A DNA stretch of 14,203 nt from JAUWMI01 sp964630455 (GCA_964630455.1 CAZVVA010000095.1:1-14203), one strand, 5' to 3'; counted from the first letter of the stretch, positions 6,460-13,553 are shown. The notes: generated by a model not told the origin, from the sequence alone. A program made the numbers and translations.

Positions 6460-7511
6460 GTTTTGTCACCTCGAATCAGGTTTTTAAGAGTCCGAAGCAA
6501 TGTAGCCATCTCCTGCTCGGTTCCGATGGAGATGCGAAGGCCTGTGGCGTGTGATTCAGATGTGAAATAGCGGACGAGGATCTTTCGTGCCTTGAGCTGC
6601 CGATAGATTTTATGAGCTTGCTGGCCAATGGCGAAGAGGAAGTTTGCATGAGAGCGAGGAACGCTAAAACCGAGATTTTGGAGTTCGCGGCGCACCCGGA
6701 CGCGGGTTTGCTTGATGCGCTGGATGTTGCGGCGAAAGTAGGGCATGGCCCGTAGGGCGGATTCCGCTGCCACCTGGCTGAGCCTGTTCACATTGTAGGA
6801 ATCTTTGATCTTATAGAGCTGGGAAATTATCTGTGGACTGGCGACCGCGAAGCCGATTCGCAAGCCAGCCAGAGAATAGGATTTTGAGAGCGTGCGGGTG
6901 ATGATGAGGTTGCGAAAGCGTCGCAGGAGACCCAGGCAATGCTGAGGCGCAAAGTCAACGTATGCCTCGTCAAGCACAAACAGGGTTCTTGGACGAGTGC
7001 GGAGAAGCCGAGCTATGAGCTGTGGAGGGTAGAAGGTTCCTACTGGCGAATTCGGATTAGCAAGAAAGAAGATCTTCACGCGAGAGGAGAAGACTGCTGA
7101 GGGCATCCCATAGTCATCTTCAAGGAGATATGTAATAATGTTCGCCCGGAACATTTGACCGAGTGTTTCAAACAGGATATAGGTCGGGTCGAGCATACCG
7201 ATGCGCGTTACCGGTTCAATGTAGGCCTGGCAGATGAGACGCAGGATTTCGTCGGAGCCATTTCCGATGATGAAGTGTGTTGCAGGAATCTTGAGCCGGC
7301 GCGCAAGGGTCGAGCGCAGGCTCGTGCAAACAGGATCGGGGTAGATACGCAACTGAGGATTTGTGGCCTTTCGTAATGCTGCCAGCACCTGAGGGGCAGG
7401 GGGATAAGGATTTTCGTTGCTATTTAATTTAAGGTATCCGCGGATTCTGGGTTGGAGTCCGGGAACATACGGTACAAGGTCTTGCACTGCACGAGTGGGC
7501 TGAATCGTCAT
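6456..7511 (-). CDS. hisC: Histidinol-phosphate aminotransferase
   Basis: PLP-dependent fold-type I aminotransferase that makes histidinol phosphate from imidazole-acetol phosphate and glutamate. 351 residues, typical. Visible motifs: LKLNSNENPYPP 27-38, GNGSDEILRLICQAY 83-97, ANPNSPVGTF 151-160, FVLDEAYVDFA 178-188 (the cofactor Asp and Tyr), the PLP-lysine segment TRTLSKSYSLAGLRIGFA 205-222 (K210), and a C-terminal TGLRISIGT carrying the carboxylate-binding Arg. The substrate of the next enzyme, HisD, is its dephosphorylated product, so a histidinol-phosphatase must be encoded elsewhere. Its ATG overlaps the hisD stop and its TGA overlaps the hisB ATG, each by 4 bp, so the three genes are very likely one translation-coupled operon. 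Confidence 0.96.
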   Translation of the reverse strand: MTIQPTRAVQDLVPYVPGLQPRIRGYLKLNSNENPYPPAPQVLAALRKATNPQLRIYPDPVCTSLRSTLARRLKIPATHFIIGNGSDEILRLICQAYIEPVTRIGMLDPTYILFETLGQMFRANIITYLLEDDYGMPSAVFSSRVKIFFLANPNSPVGTFYPPQLIARLLRTRPRTLFVLDEAYVDFAPQHCLGLLRRFRNLIITRTLSKSYSLAGLRIGFAVASPQIISQLYKIKDSYNVNRLSQVAAESALRAMPYFRRNIQRIKQTRVRVRRELQNLGFSVPRSHANFLFAIGQQAHKIYRQLKARKILVRYFTSESHATGLRISIGTEQEMATLLRTLKNLIRGDKT

Positions 7512-8803
7512 CGTTTTTTATTCTCTCGAATCCGAACGGCGATGGCGTTTGCGTGCTCTACCAATCCTTCCGCCTTTGCAATTGCGATCGCATGGCGGGC
7601 CAGACGTACAAGCCCGGATTTTCTACAATGAATCACATTGCTGGTCTTCAGAAAGCTCTGCACAGAGAGAGGCGAGAAAAAGCGTGCCGTGCCGCCAGTC
7701 GGCAGTACGTGATTAGGGCCTGCCAGATAGTCGCCAATTGGCTCTGGCGAAAATGGGCCGACAAAGATTGCGCCAACGTTTCGGATTTGGTCTGCGAGCC
7801 TCCGGGGAGCAGAAGTCAGAATTTCCAGATGTTCGGGGGCAATGCGGTTTGCCAGTGATGCGGCATCGCTCCGTGATTTGACTCGGATAATCAGGCCGTG
7901 ACGCCTGAGCGATGCGTGAGCAATCTGGCGTCGTGGTGATTGCTCGAGCCGTGCAGCCAGCACTTGCTGCAGTTTCTTGAGCGGAAAGCGTCCAATGAGA
8001 ATTACCACAGCCACGGCGTCCTCGTCGTGTTCCGCCTGTGAAAGCAGATCCGCGGCGACGCATTGTACGTCAGCCGTGCGATCAGCAATGACCACAATTT
8101 CGCTCGGCCCGGCGAGCATGTCAATGTCAATCACTCCATAGAGAAGTCTTTTTGCCTCCGTAACGTATATATTGCCCGGGCCGACTATCTTGTCAACTCG
8201 TTTGATGGTCTGGGTGCCATAGGCCAGAGCTGCAATTGCCTGAGCCCCGCCGATCTGGTATACTTCCTTAATCCCAACGAGATGTGCTGCAGCGAGTGTG
8301 GGACAGTTGAGCTTTCTCGCAGGGGATGGTGGCGTGACCATCACGATCTCGGGCACGCCGGCGATCTGAGCAGGGATAGCATTCATCAATACCGATGAAG
8401 GGTAGGCGGCTTTCCCGCCAGGGATGTAGATGGCCACGCGCTGGAGGGGTAGCCACCGTTGAGTCAGCGTAACGCCAAGACGGTCGGTGAACGACCATGA
8501 GTGCTTCAGCTGGCGGCGATGGAATCGGTGGATGCGATTTCGGGCGAGAGTCAATGCGCGGCGGAGCGCTGGATCAAGATGCTCCCAGGCCTCTTTGAGC
8601 TGTCGCGGTGGAATGCGCATAGATTGCGCGCTGAGCGCGACACCATCATACTGTCGAGTATATCGAAGCACGGCGCGGTTGCCCTGGCGGCGTACATCTT
8701 CGACAATTTTGCGTACGCGCTGGTTTACGCGCAGCTCCTTACGGCGATGCGCCAGGTACGCCCAAAGTTTTTGCCGGTCTTGTGGATATGTAAGTACGCG
8801 CAT
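7508..8803 (-). CDS. hisD: Histidinol dehydrogenase
   Basis: Zn- and NAD-dependent enzyme that performs the last two oxidations of histidine synthesis, L-histidinol to L-histidine. 431 residues, full length. Motifs: VAIYIPGGKAAYPSSVLMNA 123-142, QIGGAQAIAALAYGT 183-197, KIVGPGNIYVTEAKR 205-219, AGPSEIVVIAD 231-241, LSQAEHDEDA 254-263, APEHLE 322-327 (catalytic E324/H325), GDYLAGPNHVLPTGGTAR 357-374, and EGLVEHANAI 412-421. The expected Zn ligands correspond to Q256, H259, D358 and H417. ATG at 8803 has GAGG 9 nt upstream. It is the first gene of the hisDCB operon and is divergent from the thioesterase gene. No histidine-rich leader peptide is seen upstream. Confidence 0.97.
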   Translation of the reverse strand: MRVLTYPQDRQKLWAYLAHRRKELRVNQRVRKIVEDVRRQGNRAVLRYTRQYDGVALSAQSMRIPPRQLKEAWEHLDPALRRALTLARNRIHRFHRRQLKHSWSFTDRLGVTLTQRWLPLQRVAIYIPGGKAAYPSSVLMNAIPAQIAGVPEIVMVTPPSPARKLNCPTLAAAHLVGIKEVYQIGGAQAIAALAYGTQTIKRVDKIVGPGNIYVTEAKRLLYGVIDIDMLAGPSEIVVIADRTADVQCVAADLLSQAEHDEDAVAVVILIGRFPLKKLQQVLAARLEQSPRRQIAHASLRRHGLIIRVKSRSDAASLANRIAPEHLEILTSAPRRLADQIRNVGAIFVGPFSPEPIGDYLAGPNHVLPTGGTARFFSPLSVQSFLKTSNVIHCRKSGLVRLARHAIAIAKAEGLVEHANAIAVRIRENKKR

Positions 8804-8852
8804 TCGCGATGCCTCTTACTGGTACATCATCACACAAGTTTTGATGGATATG

Positions 8853-8877
8853 CCTTTCGACAAGCTCAGAGTGAAGC
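8853..8877. repeat. Fragment of TTCGACAAGCTCAG-type dispersed repeat
   Basis: CCTTTCGACAAGCTCAGAGT (8853-8872), continuing to GAAGC at 8877, resembles the CCTTCGACAAGCTCAGGGTGA sequence that I recall as a frequent dispersed repeat in environmental bacterial genomes. It lies in the hisD leader. Only one copy occurs in this window, so the repeat status rests on recall. Confidence 0.4.
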
Positions 8878-8942
8878 AAGTAATTCTACCTATCAGATTC
8901 AGTACAGTCAGCTACTACGTAAGGGCTCAAAATTTTGGATAA

Positions 8943-8972
8943 CAGATACCCTTATTCTGATTTAAGTGTCAA
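8943..8972 (-). promoter_or_regulatory. Candidate promoter for hisDCB
   Basis: On the minus strand TTGACA (8972-8967), an 18-nt spacer and TATCTG (8948-8943). The -35 is consensus and the -10 is weak. Transcription would begin about 135 nt upstream of hisD and cross the repeat fragment at 8853-8877. Confidence 0.4.
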
Positions 8973-9095
8973 TACTTTGTATGAGGCCTTGGAGAAAAAG
9001 GGGAGGATCTATCAGCACGTGCAAAACCTTGACTTTTCCAGCGGCATGAGGCAATAGGATAAACTTTGTTAGACGTAAGAGAAGATGGGTTTTTT

Positions 9096-9103
9096 GGAGG
9101 GAG
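9096..9103 (+). promoter_or_regulatory. RBS deciding the thioesterase start
   Basis: GGAGGGAG, 8 nt before GTG at 9112. It lies inside the alternative longer frame beginning at 9085, and so argues for the GTG start. Confidence 0.65.
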
Positions 9104-9111
9104 AAATCAGC

Positions 9112-9555
9112 GTGGGTGAAGAGCCGCGGGCAAGCGAAAATATGCGGGTGTGCGAAACGACTGTGCGCGTGACCTACAGTGACACGGATCAGATGGGCAT
9201 GGTTTATTATGCAAATTATCTGATCTGGTTCGAGATTGGCCGCACCGAATTCCTGCGGCAGTATGGGCTGACCTATAAGTCGCTAGAGGCGCGCGACTTG
9301 TTTTTGCCGGTCACACGATGTATATGTGAGTATAAATCGCCAGCAAAATATGACGATCTAATCCGGATTGTGACAAGGATTGCCCAAATGACCAGGGTCA
9401 GTATCTCCTTTTCCTACAAGTTGGTGCATGAGGGAAGTGGAGAAGTTATTGCCCAGGGAGAGACGAAACACGTCTGTATTGGTCGTGACGGAAAGATTCT
9501 TAAGTCGGGCCTCTCAGGTTTGCCTTTTAAAGCGCCTGGGACAAATGGGCAGTAG
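9112..9555 (+). CDS. YbgC/YbaW-family acyl-CoA thioesterase
   Basis: A hot-dog-fold thioesterase of the 4-hydroxybenzoyl-CoA/YbgC group, expected to hydrolyse short or medium acyl-CoA or acyl-ACP thioesters in the cytosol. 147 residues from GTG at 9112. Signature VTYSDTDQMGMVYYANYLIW at about residues 20-39, with the catalytic Asp at D26, continuing into FEIGRTEFLR, then a conserved SPAKYDD and a C-terminal half of beta strands (VSISFSYKLVHEGSGEVIAQGETKHV). GTG is preferred because GGAGGGAG (9096-9103) lies 8 nt upstream; ATG at 9085 would add nine residues with only a poor RBS, and ATG at 9142 would give a still plausible shorter protein. ybgC often accompanies tol-pal genes; here it lies 111 bp before ftsX, and no tol gene is in view. 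The substrate is unknown. Confidence 0.9.
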   Translation: MGEEPRASENMRVCETTVRVTYSDTDQMGMVYYANYLIWFEIGRTEFLRQYGLTYKSLEARDLFLPVTRCICEYKSPAKYDDLIRIVTRIAQMTRVSISFSYKLVHEGSGEVIAQGETKHVCIGRDGKILKSGLSGLPFKAPGTNGQ

Positions 9556-9666
9556 CGATGGTGGCGTGGGCAGTCAGTAAATAATGTAGGATCATGCAAC
9601 CAGATCCGCAGATAAGAAGTATGAAGATTTTAGATCGTATACAATAATATGGTGCGGGAGAATACA

Positions 9667-10497
9667 GTGTCTGACGTGGAGAAGCGAGCTTATTTCATCG
9701 AGTGGCTGGTGTTTGCTCTTGTTTTTGCACTCCTGGTGGGATTCTTGCTGTGCCGCAAGAATTTTACGGCGCTTGTTGGCTATGTAGAGAAGAGCACACC
9801 AGTCAAGTTAGTTCTACACAGAGATGTCACTAGCGAGCATGTAGCAGGGCTGGTTGCTGCGTTAGAGCGGACGCCAGGTGTGACTGACGTTGATGTGGTC
9901 AGTAGCGCGACGTTACAGAATGTCCTGCAACAGCAGGAGCCATGGGTTCAGGAGCTTGATACAGTCTTGCCTGGAACGTATCCGGTGAGCATCAACGTAG
10001 CGATTGATCGCAGCCTGCGAGACCGCAGGGCTCTTGCTTCGGCACTTGTGGGCATCGCGCAGTTGGATGGTGTGGAGACGTTGATGTATGAGGAAAAAGG
10101 TTTTGACAAATCCAGAGAGTTTGTGCGATTCGTGTACAAGTTATTTCGCAGCGCATTGGTATTAGTATTTTTATCTGTCGGCATTCTCTATTGCGCGACG
10201 CGTGCGCTCGGGGTTCGCGGTCAATCAGACAAGAGTGGCGAAAGTGGCAGCTGGGTTGAGGAGAACCCGGCGCATTTTACGTCCAGAACGATTATTTCAG
10301 GCATTGCTGCAGGCGTGACGGCAGGGATGTTTAGTCTTCTCTTTCTGTGGTGGTGTATAGAGGTCGCCAATCTGGTGCTTCAATATCGGCTGGTATTTTT
10401 CACACTAGAAGAGATTGGCATGATTTTGTTTTCGGCGATGGCACTGCGCGTTGGGCTGGATGTCTTAACAAGCGGGTGGCAAAGAGCGCGGAAGTAG
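9667..10497 (+). CDS. ftsX: Divergent FtsX-like cell-division membrane protein
   Basis: Inner-membrane protein that, as part of FtsEX, signals to periplasmic murein-hydrolase activators during septation. 276 residues from GTG at 9667, chosen because GGGAG (9656-9660) lies 6 nt upstream; ATG at 9649 adds six residues but has no RBS. Layout: TM1 about 11-32, a periplasmic domain about 40-150 with the FtsX-like VKLVLHRDVTSEHVAGLVAA and PGVTDVDVVSSATLQNVLQ, then TM2 about 160-180, TM3 about 209-231 and TM4 about 246-268. This is the normal four-TM plan. The cytoplasmic stretch between TM2 and TM3 (RALGVRGQSDKSGESGSWVE) lacks the usual RREEI...MKLVGA-like coupling motif. No FtsE ATPase gene precedes it; an EnvC-like gene follows after 29 bp, which strongly supports the assignment. 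Confidence 0.8.
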   Translation: MSDVEKRAYFIEWLVFALVFALLVGFLLCRKNFTALVGYVEKSTPVKLVLHRDVTSEHVAGLVAALERTPGVTDVDVVSSATLQNVLQQQEPWVQELDTVLPGTYPVSINVAIDRSLRDRRALASALVGIAQLDGVETLMYEEKGFDKSREFVRFVYKLFRSALVLVFLSVGILYCATRALGVRGQSDKSGESGSWVEENPAHFTSRTIISGIAAGVTAGMFSLLFLWWCIEVANLVLQYRLVFFTLEEIGMILFSAMALRVGLDVLTSGWQRARK

Positions 10498-10515
10498 ATA
10501 TAACGTTGCAAATAC

Positions 10516-10519
10516 GGAG
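10516..10519 (+). promoter_or_regulatory. RBS deciding the EnvC-like start
   Basis: GGAG 7 nt before GTG at 10527. This start places a complete lipoprotein signal peptide at the N-terminus, whereas the longer frame from 10347 would overlap most of the end of ftsX with a non-hydrophobic extension. Confidence 0.55.
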
Positions 10520-10526
10520 CTGTAAG

Positions 10527-11786
10527 GTGAGCGGCTGTTGGAGACGAGTGGTTTCGAGTGTGCTCATGGCATGGTTGGTAGGAATTGTATTAGCGGGCTG
10601 CCTGGCGAACTCCACACTGGTGGCGCAAGAGGAAAAGACTCAGGCCGGTGATTTAAAGAAGATCGAATATTCGGAAGAGACTTTGGAAGAGACGCAATCA
10701 GTGTTGAATCAGATTGAGACCAATATTGATGCGTTACAGCAGGAGAACAAACAGCTCGATCAAAAGGCGCGTCAGAAGCGAAGCGAGATTAAGCAGGTAG
10801 AACGCTCGCTCAAGCAGCAATCCCGGCTCTCCCGGATGTACGATTACAAGTTGCACAACACAGAACTAGAAGTGGGTCAAGTGCGTGAGGATCTGGCGCG
10901 GCTGAATCAAGGGATTGCCAAGCAGCAGACGCAGTTGCAGCTCGAGCTGCAGCAGCTTGAGTTGCTTGGGCTACAAAGAGCGCCGCATCGTCTCCTTGTG
11001 CGGGGGGCGGATGCAGTAGATGAGTATTTTGTGGCTAAGACGACAGCGCGGCATGGGCTGGAAAAGTTAAGGCAACAGATAGCGGATCAGGCCATGCTGC
11101 GAGAACTGTTGGACGAAATCGGGACATCGCATCAACAGACAGAGATAGTGAGCCAGCAGTCGCAGGAGGAGCGCCAGAGTACAGAGAAACAGATGGAAAG
11201 TGAATTGCAGGTTCTCGAATCGCTCATGCGTACCAAGAGCGATACACGGGAAAAGATGGGTGTTCTCCAAGAGCGGCAGCGGCGTGTGGCGCAGATCATC
11301 CGCCTATTGATGCAACAGAAGACCGCGCGCGAACACGCGGAAGCAGCATCCCTGCTCCTGTTCAGAGAAGGCGGCACGCTGCCATGGCCTTGCACCATGC
11401 CTCTTGTGCGGGGATTTTCGAAGGATACAACAGACGAGGCGAGCTACAATCCCGGGGTTGATCTGGCATTGCCCCAGGGTTCGGAAATCCGGGTTGTTGC
11501 AGCGGGTGAGGTGCTCTATGCAAAGGTGTTTAGAGGCTACGATAATTTGGTAATCGTTGATCACGGCAGCGGGATGTGTAGCTTGTATGCGTTTCTTGAT
11601 AAGATACTGGTAACGCAAGGCGATACGGTCGAAAAGGATGCCGTGGTCGGGCTATCCGGGCTGCTCGAAGGGAATTGGGGCCCGGGAGTGCATTTTGAAC
11701 TTCGCAAAGACGGCGAGGCGATTGATCCTCGCGTGTGGTTTGAGGCAGCTTCTCGCCCAGCAGGCACTGGCGCGAGCGGGAAATAG
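10527..11786 (+). CDS. EnvC-like murein hydrolase activator, lipoprotein, degenerate LytM domain
   Basis: 419 residues from GTG at 10527. The signal peptide (about 1-24, hydrophobic SVLMAWLVGIVLA) ends in the lipobox LAGC with Cys25, so it is predicted to be a lipoprotein. Residues about 40-270 are highly charged, Gln/Glu-rich coiled coil. The C-terminal LytM/M23 domain (about 283-405) opens with the EnvC-family LPWPCTMPLV. Zn ligands of active M23 enzymes are lost: the first His is N308 (YNPGVDL, with D312 kept), the His after the YA in YAHL is F356 (LYAFLDK), and the HxH motif is reduced to G387-V-H389 (PGVHFELR). This pattern fits a non-catalytic activator of amidases such as EnvC. It follows ftsX by 29 bp, and FtsX is the known recruiter of EnvC. 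No amidase gene is in the window. The lipid anchor resembles NlpD more than classical EnvC. Confidence 0.85.
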   Translation: MSGCWRRVVSSVLMAWLVGIVLAGCLANSTLVAQEEKTQAGDLKKIEYSEETLEETQSVLNQIETNIDALQQENKQLDQKARQKRSEIKQVERSLKQQSRLSRMYDYKLHNTELEVGQVREDLARLNQGIAKQQTQLQLELQQLELLGLQRAPHRLLVRGADAVDEYFVAKTTARHGLEKLRQQIADQAMLRELLDEIGTSHQQTEIVSQQSQEERQSTEKQMESELQVLESLMRTKSDTREKMGVLQERQRRVAQIIRLLMQQKTAREHAEAASLLLFREGGTLPWPCTMPLVRGFSKDTTDEASYNPGVDLALPQGSEIRVVAAGEVLYAKVFRGYDNLVIVDHGSGMCSLYAFLDKILVTQGDTVEKDAVVGLSGLLEGNWGPGVHFELRKDGEAIDPRVWFEAASRPAGTGASGK

Positions 11787-11827
11787 AGGTGTGGTCGGTC
11801 GGGCACCAGGGTTCAGCAGGTTTCTTG

Positions 11828-11865
11828 CCCGCCGCCGGCGGACGTGCCCGCCACTGGCGGACATG
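11828..11865. repeat. Two tandem 19-bp GC-rich hairpin repeats
   Basis: Unit 1 is CCCGCCGCCGGCGGACGTG (11828-11846) and unit 2 is CCCGCCACTGGCGGACATG (11847-11865), with four differences. Each holds a hairpin, CCGCC/GGCGG with a 3-nt loop. A decayed third unit, CCGCCGCCCGACGTG, follows (11866-11880). The array lies between the EnvC-like gene and ctpA. Confidence 0.65.
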
Positions 11866-11879
11866 CCGCCGCCCGACGT

Positions 11880-11902
11880 GAGCCGTCTGGCTCTGGTTTT
11901 TT
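11880..11902 (+). terminator. Candidate intrinsic terminator after the EnvC-like gene
   Basis: GAGCC (11880-11884) and GGCTC (11889-11893) form a short 5-bp hairpin with loop GTCT, followed by TGG and six T (11897-11902). The stem is short, but it sits where the ftsX-envC transcript would end, before ctpA. Confidence 0.5.
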
Positions 11903-11915
11903 AGCGTGACAACGC

Positions 11916-11935
11916 GGCAATAGCATCACATTGCC
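11916..11935. repeat. Hairpin GGCAAT/ATTGCC sharing a 14-mer with 4489
   Basis: GGCAAT (11916-11921) pairs with ATTGCC (11930-11935) around an 8-nt loop. GCAATAGCATCACA (11917-11930) is identical to 4489-4502. It lies about 30 nt before the ctpA start and could affect its expression. Confidence 0.45.
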
Positions 11936-11954
11936 AGCAAATCCAGTATGGAAT

Positions 11955-11960
11955 GAGGAG
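11955..11960 (+). promoter_or_regulatory. RBS deciding the ctpA start
   Basis: GAGGAG 5 nt before ATG at 11966. The in-frame GTG at 11960 overlaps this site and is therefore unlikely to be the start. Confidence 0.65.
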
Positions 11961-11965
11961 TGCAC

Positions 11966-13495
11966 ATGTCTGGAGCAAACTTTTCAAAGCACCCAATTGA
12001 GAAACGCCTTCTGATTCTCAGTCTGATGGTGCTTCTCTGTGCAGTCGCCTTGATGGGCCAGGTGGCCAGCAAGGTCAAGACTGAAGAGCAGGACGAAGAG
12101 TTCTACCGGTTTGTGGATCTCTTTGCCGAGGTTTATAAAGACATTCAGGGCAAGTACGTCAGGGAGATTGACTCGGAGAAGCTCTTTGAGGGAGTCCTGA
12201 ACGGGATGTTCCATACTCTGGATCCTCATAGCCAGTACATGGGGCCTGATGCCCTGATGGAGCTTGAGAAGGATACGGAAGGGCAATTTTCCGGTATCGG
12301 GATACATATTACGCTCAAGAATAAGATTTTGACCGTAGTGGCGCCGATTCCGGGCTCACCGGCAGCGCAGTTGGGTCTCCAGCCCTGGGATCGCATCATT
12401 GAGATTGAAGGGAAGTCTACGGAAGACATTACGCTGATTGAGGCAGTAAAGAAACTGACAGGGCCACCCGGCACCACAGTGACCATTACTGTATATCGCG
12501 CAGCTGAACCCAAGCCGCTGCATTTTACCCTTACGCGCGAGACTATCAAAATCCGAAGCATTTACTCGCATATCTTTGACGATGTCATAGGCTACACACG
12601 GATAGCCAAATTCAGTGAGCAGACGGCGAGAGATCTCGAGCATGCAATCCTCGAACAGGTTGAAAAAGGCGTCAAGGGTCTTATCATTGATGTCCGGTTT
12701 AACACCGGCGGATTGTTGCAGCAGGCAATTGAGGTGGCTGACCTGTTTGTGCAAGAGGGTGAGGTGATTGTCTCGACTCGCGGGCGTATTCCAAGCCAGA
12801 CTCGCGAATACCGAGCGGACCGCGATCCGATCACGCACCTTCCCATGGTTGTGCTCATCAATCAGTTCAGTGCCAGCGCCTCGGAGATCGTTGCGGGTGC
12901 CATCAAGGATCATCGCCTGGGGATTCTGGTCGGGCCGAAAGGCGAGAAGACTTTTGGCAAAGGCTCGGTTCAGACCATTGAAGAACTCCATCATTCGCTT
13001 TCCAAGGATGAGCACGGGAACTATCGGCGCAGTGCCATTCGCCTGACCACTGCTGAATATTACACGCCAAACGGAGACAAAATTCATGACGTTGGCATTA
13101 AAGCAGATTGGGAGGTCGAGCTGCCAGAAGGCCACGAGCTGGCCCTGTCGCGCCATGGACTTCTCGGTGAGCCGGATGTGCGTGAACCGGAGCAGAAGGA
13201 GAACAACCAGCTAGAGGAAGCACCACCGGAGGGTGAAGTCGAGAAGCCGCAAGGAGAATCGCAGAATGTTGATACAATAACTACACCTTCAGTTGAAGAG
13301 CCGAGGCCCGGGGAGACTCCTCCAGAGATACCTGAGGGAGTACCCGGAATACCCACTGAATTCTATATGCCTGAGCAACCAGAGAAAGAGGACGAGACTA
13401 AGGAAGAGGAATTTGTTGATGTCCAGCTCGAGGAGGCAATTAAAATTATAAAGGCTCACATTGCGATGGGATTGCTTGGCGCAGCGAGTAAGTAG
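11966..13495 (+). CDS. ctpA: Carboxyl-terminal processing protease (S41, CtpA family)
   Basis: An exported serine protease that trims C-termini of periplasmic proteins; in several diderms CtpA/Prc turns over murein endopeptidases. 509 residues from ATG at 11966. An N-terminal hydrophobic segment (about 14-32) serves as signal or anchor; then an N-terminal helical region, a PDZ domain about 105-190 (FSGIGIHITLKN, GSPAAQLGLQPWDRIIEIEG), then the S41 core with DVRFNTGG 242-249, the nucleophile segment NQFSASASEIVAGA (S304) and the Lys/Gln segment TFGKGSVQ (K332, Q336). The catalytic set is complete. Between the core and the C-terminal helix VQLEEAIKII there is an acidic, Pro/Glu-rich insertion of about 80 residues (405-484), longer than the usual short linker. 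The start is fixed by GAGGAG 5 nt upstream. It follows the EnvC-like gene by 179 bp with an intervening terminator candidate, so it may have its own promoter. Confidence 0.96.
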   Translation: MSGANFSKHPIEKRLLILSLMVLLCAVALMGQVASKVKTEEQDEEFYRFVDLFAEVYKDIQGKYVREIDSEKLFEGVLNGMFHTLDPHSQYMGPDALMELEKDTEGQFSGIGIHITLKNKILTVVAPIPGSPAAQLGLQPWDRIIEIEGKSTEDITLIEAVKKLTGPPGTTVTITVYRAAEPKPLHFTLTRETIKIRSIYSHIFDDVIGYTRIAKFSEQTARDLEHAILEQVEKGVKGLIIDVRFNTGGLLQQAIEVADLFVQEGEVIVSTRGRIPSQTREYRADRDPITHLPMVVLINQFSASASEIVAGAIKDHRLGILVGPKGEKTFGKGSVQTIEELHHSLSKDEHGNYRRSAIRLTTAEYYTPNGDKIHDVGIKADWEVELPEGHELALSRHGLLGEPDVREPEQKENNQLEEAPPEGEVEKPQGESQNVDTITTPSVEEPRPGETPPEIPEGVPGIPTEFYMPEQPEKEDETKEEEFVDVQLEEAIKIIKAHIAMGLLGAASK

Positions 13496-13553
13496 CGTAC
13501 GCGTCCAGCAGCTGGGCATGGCGAGCTGGATGGCGGCTCCCGTCTGGCAATCG

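Larger units (their letters stand above)
8804..9111. other. Divergent intergenic region between hisD and the thioesterase gene
   Basis: About 300 bases holding the control regions for both directions. It contains a repeat-like fragment at 8853-8877, a leftward promoter candidate at 8943-8972 and, for the rightward gene, TTGACT at 9029-9034 with only weak -10 choices such as TAGGAT (9055-9060, 20-nt spacer). Rightward reading frames that extend into this region from inside hisD look like antisense artefacts. Confidence 0.5.

Noticed and set aside
8804..8960. Histidine-operon attenuator leader peptide upstream of hisD
   Set aside because: No ATG-led short frame with consecutive His codons is seen on the coding strand; the CATCATCAC run at 8826-8834 is on the opposite strand.
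8501..8965. Plus-strand frames starting inside hisD and running into the divergent gap
   Set aside because: They are antisense to an intact hisD; the part beyond hisD has no protein-like features.
10347..10526. N-terminal extension of the EnvC-like frame into ftsX
   Set aside because: It would overlap ftsX by 150 bp and bury the lipoprotein signal peptide; GTG at 10527 with GGAG upstream is a better start.
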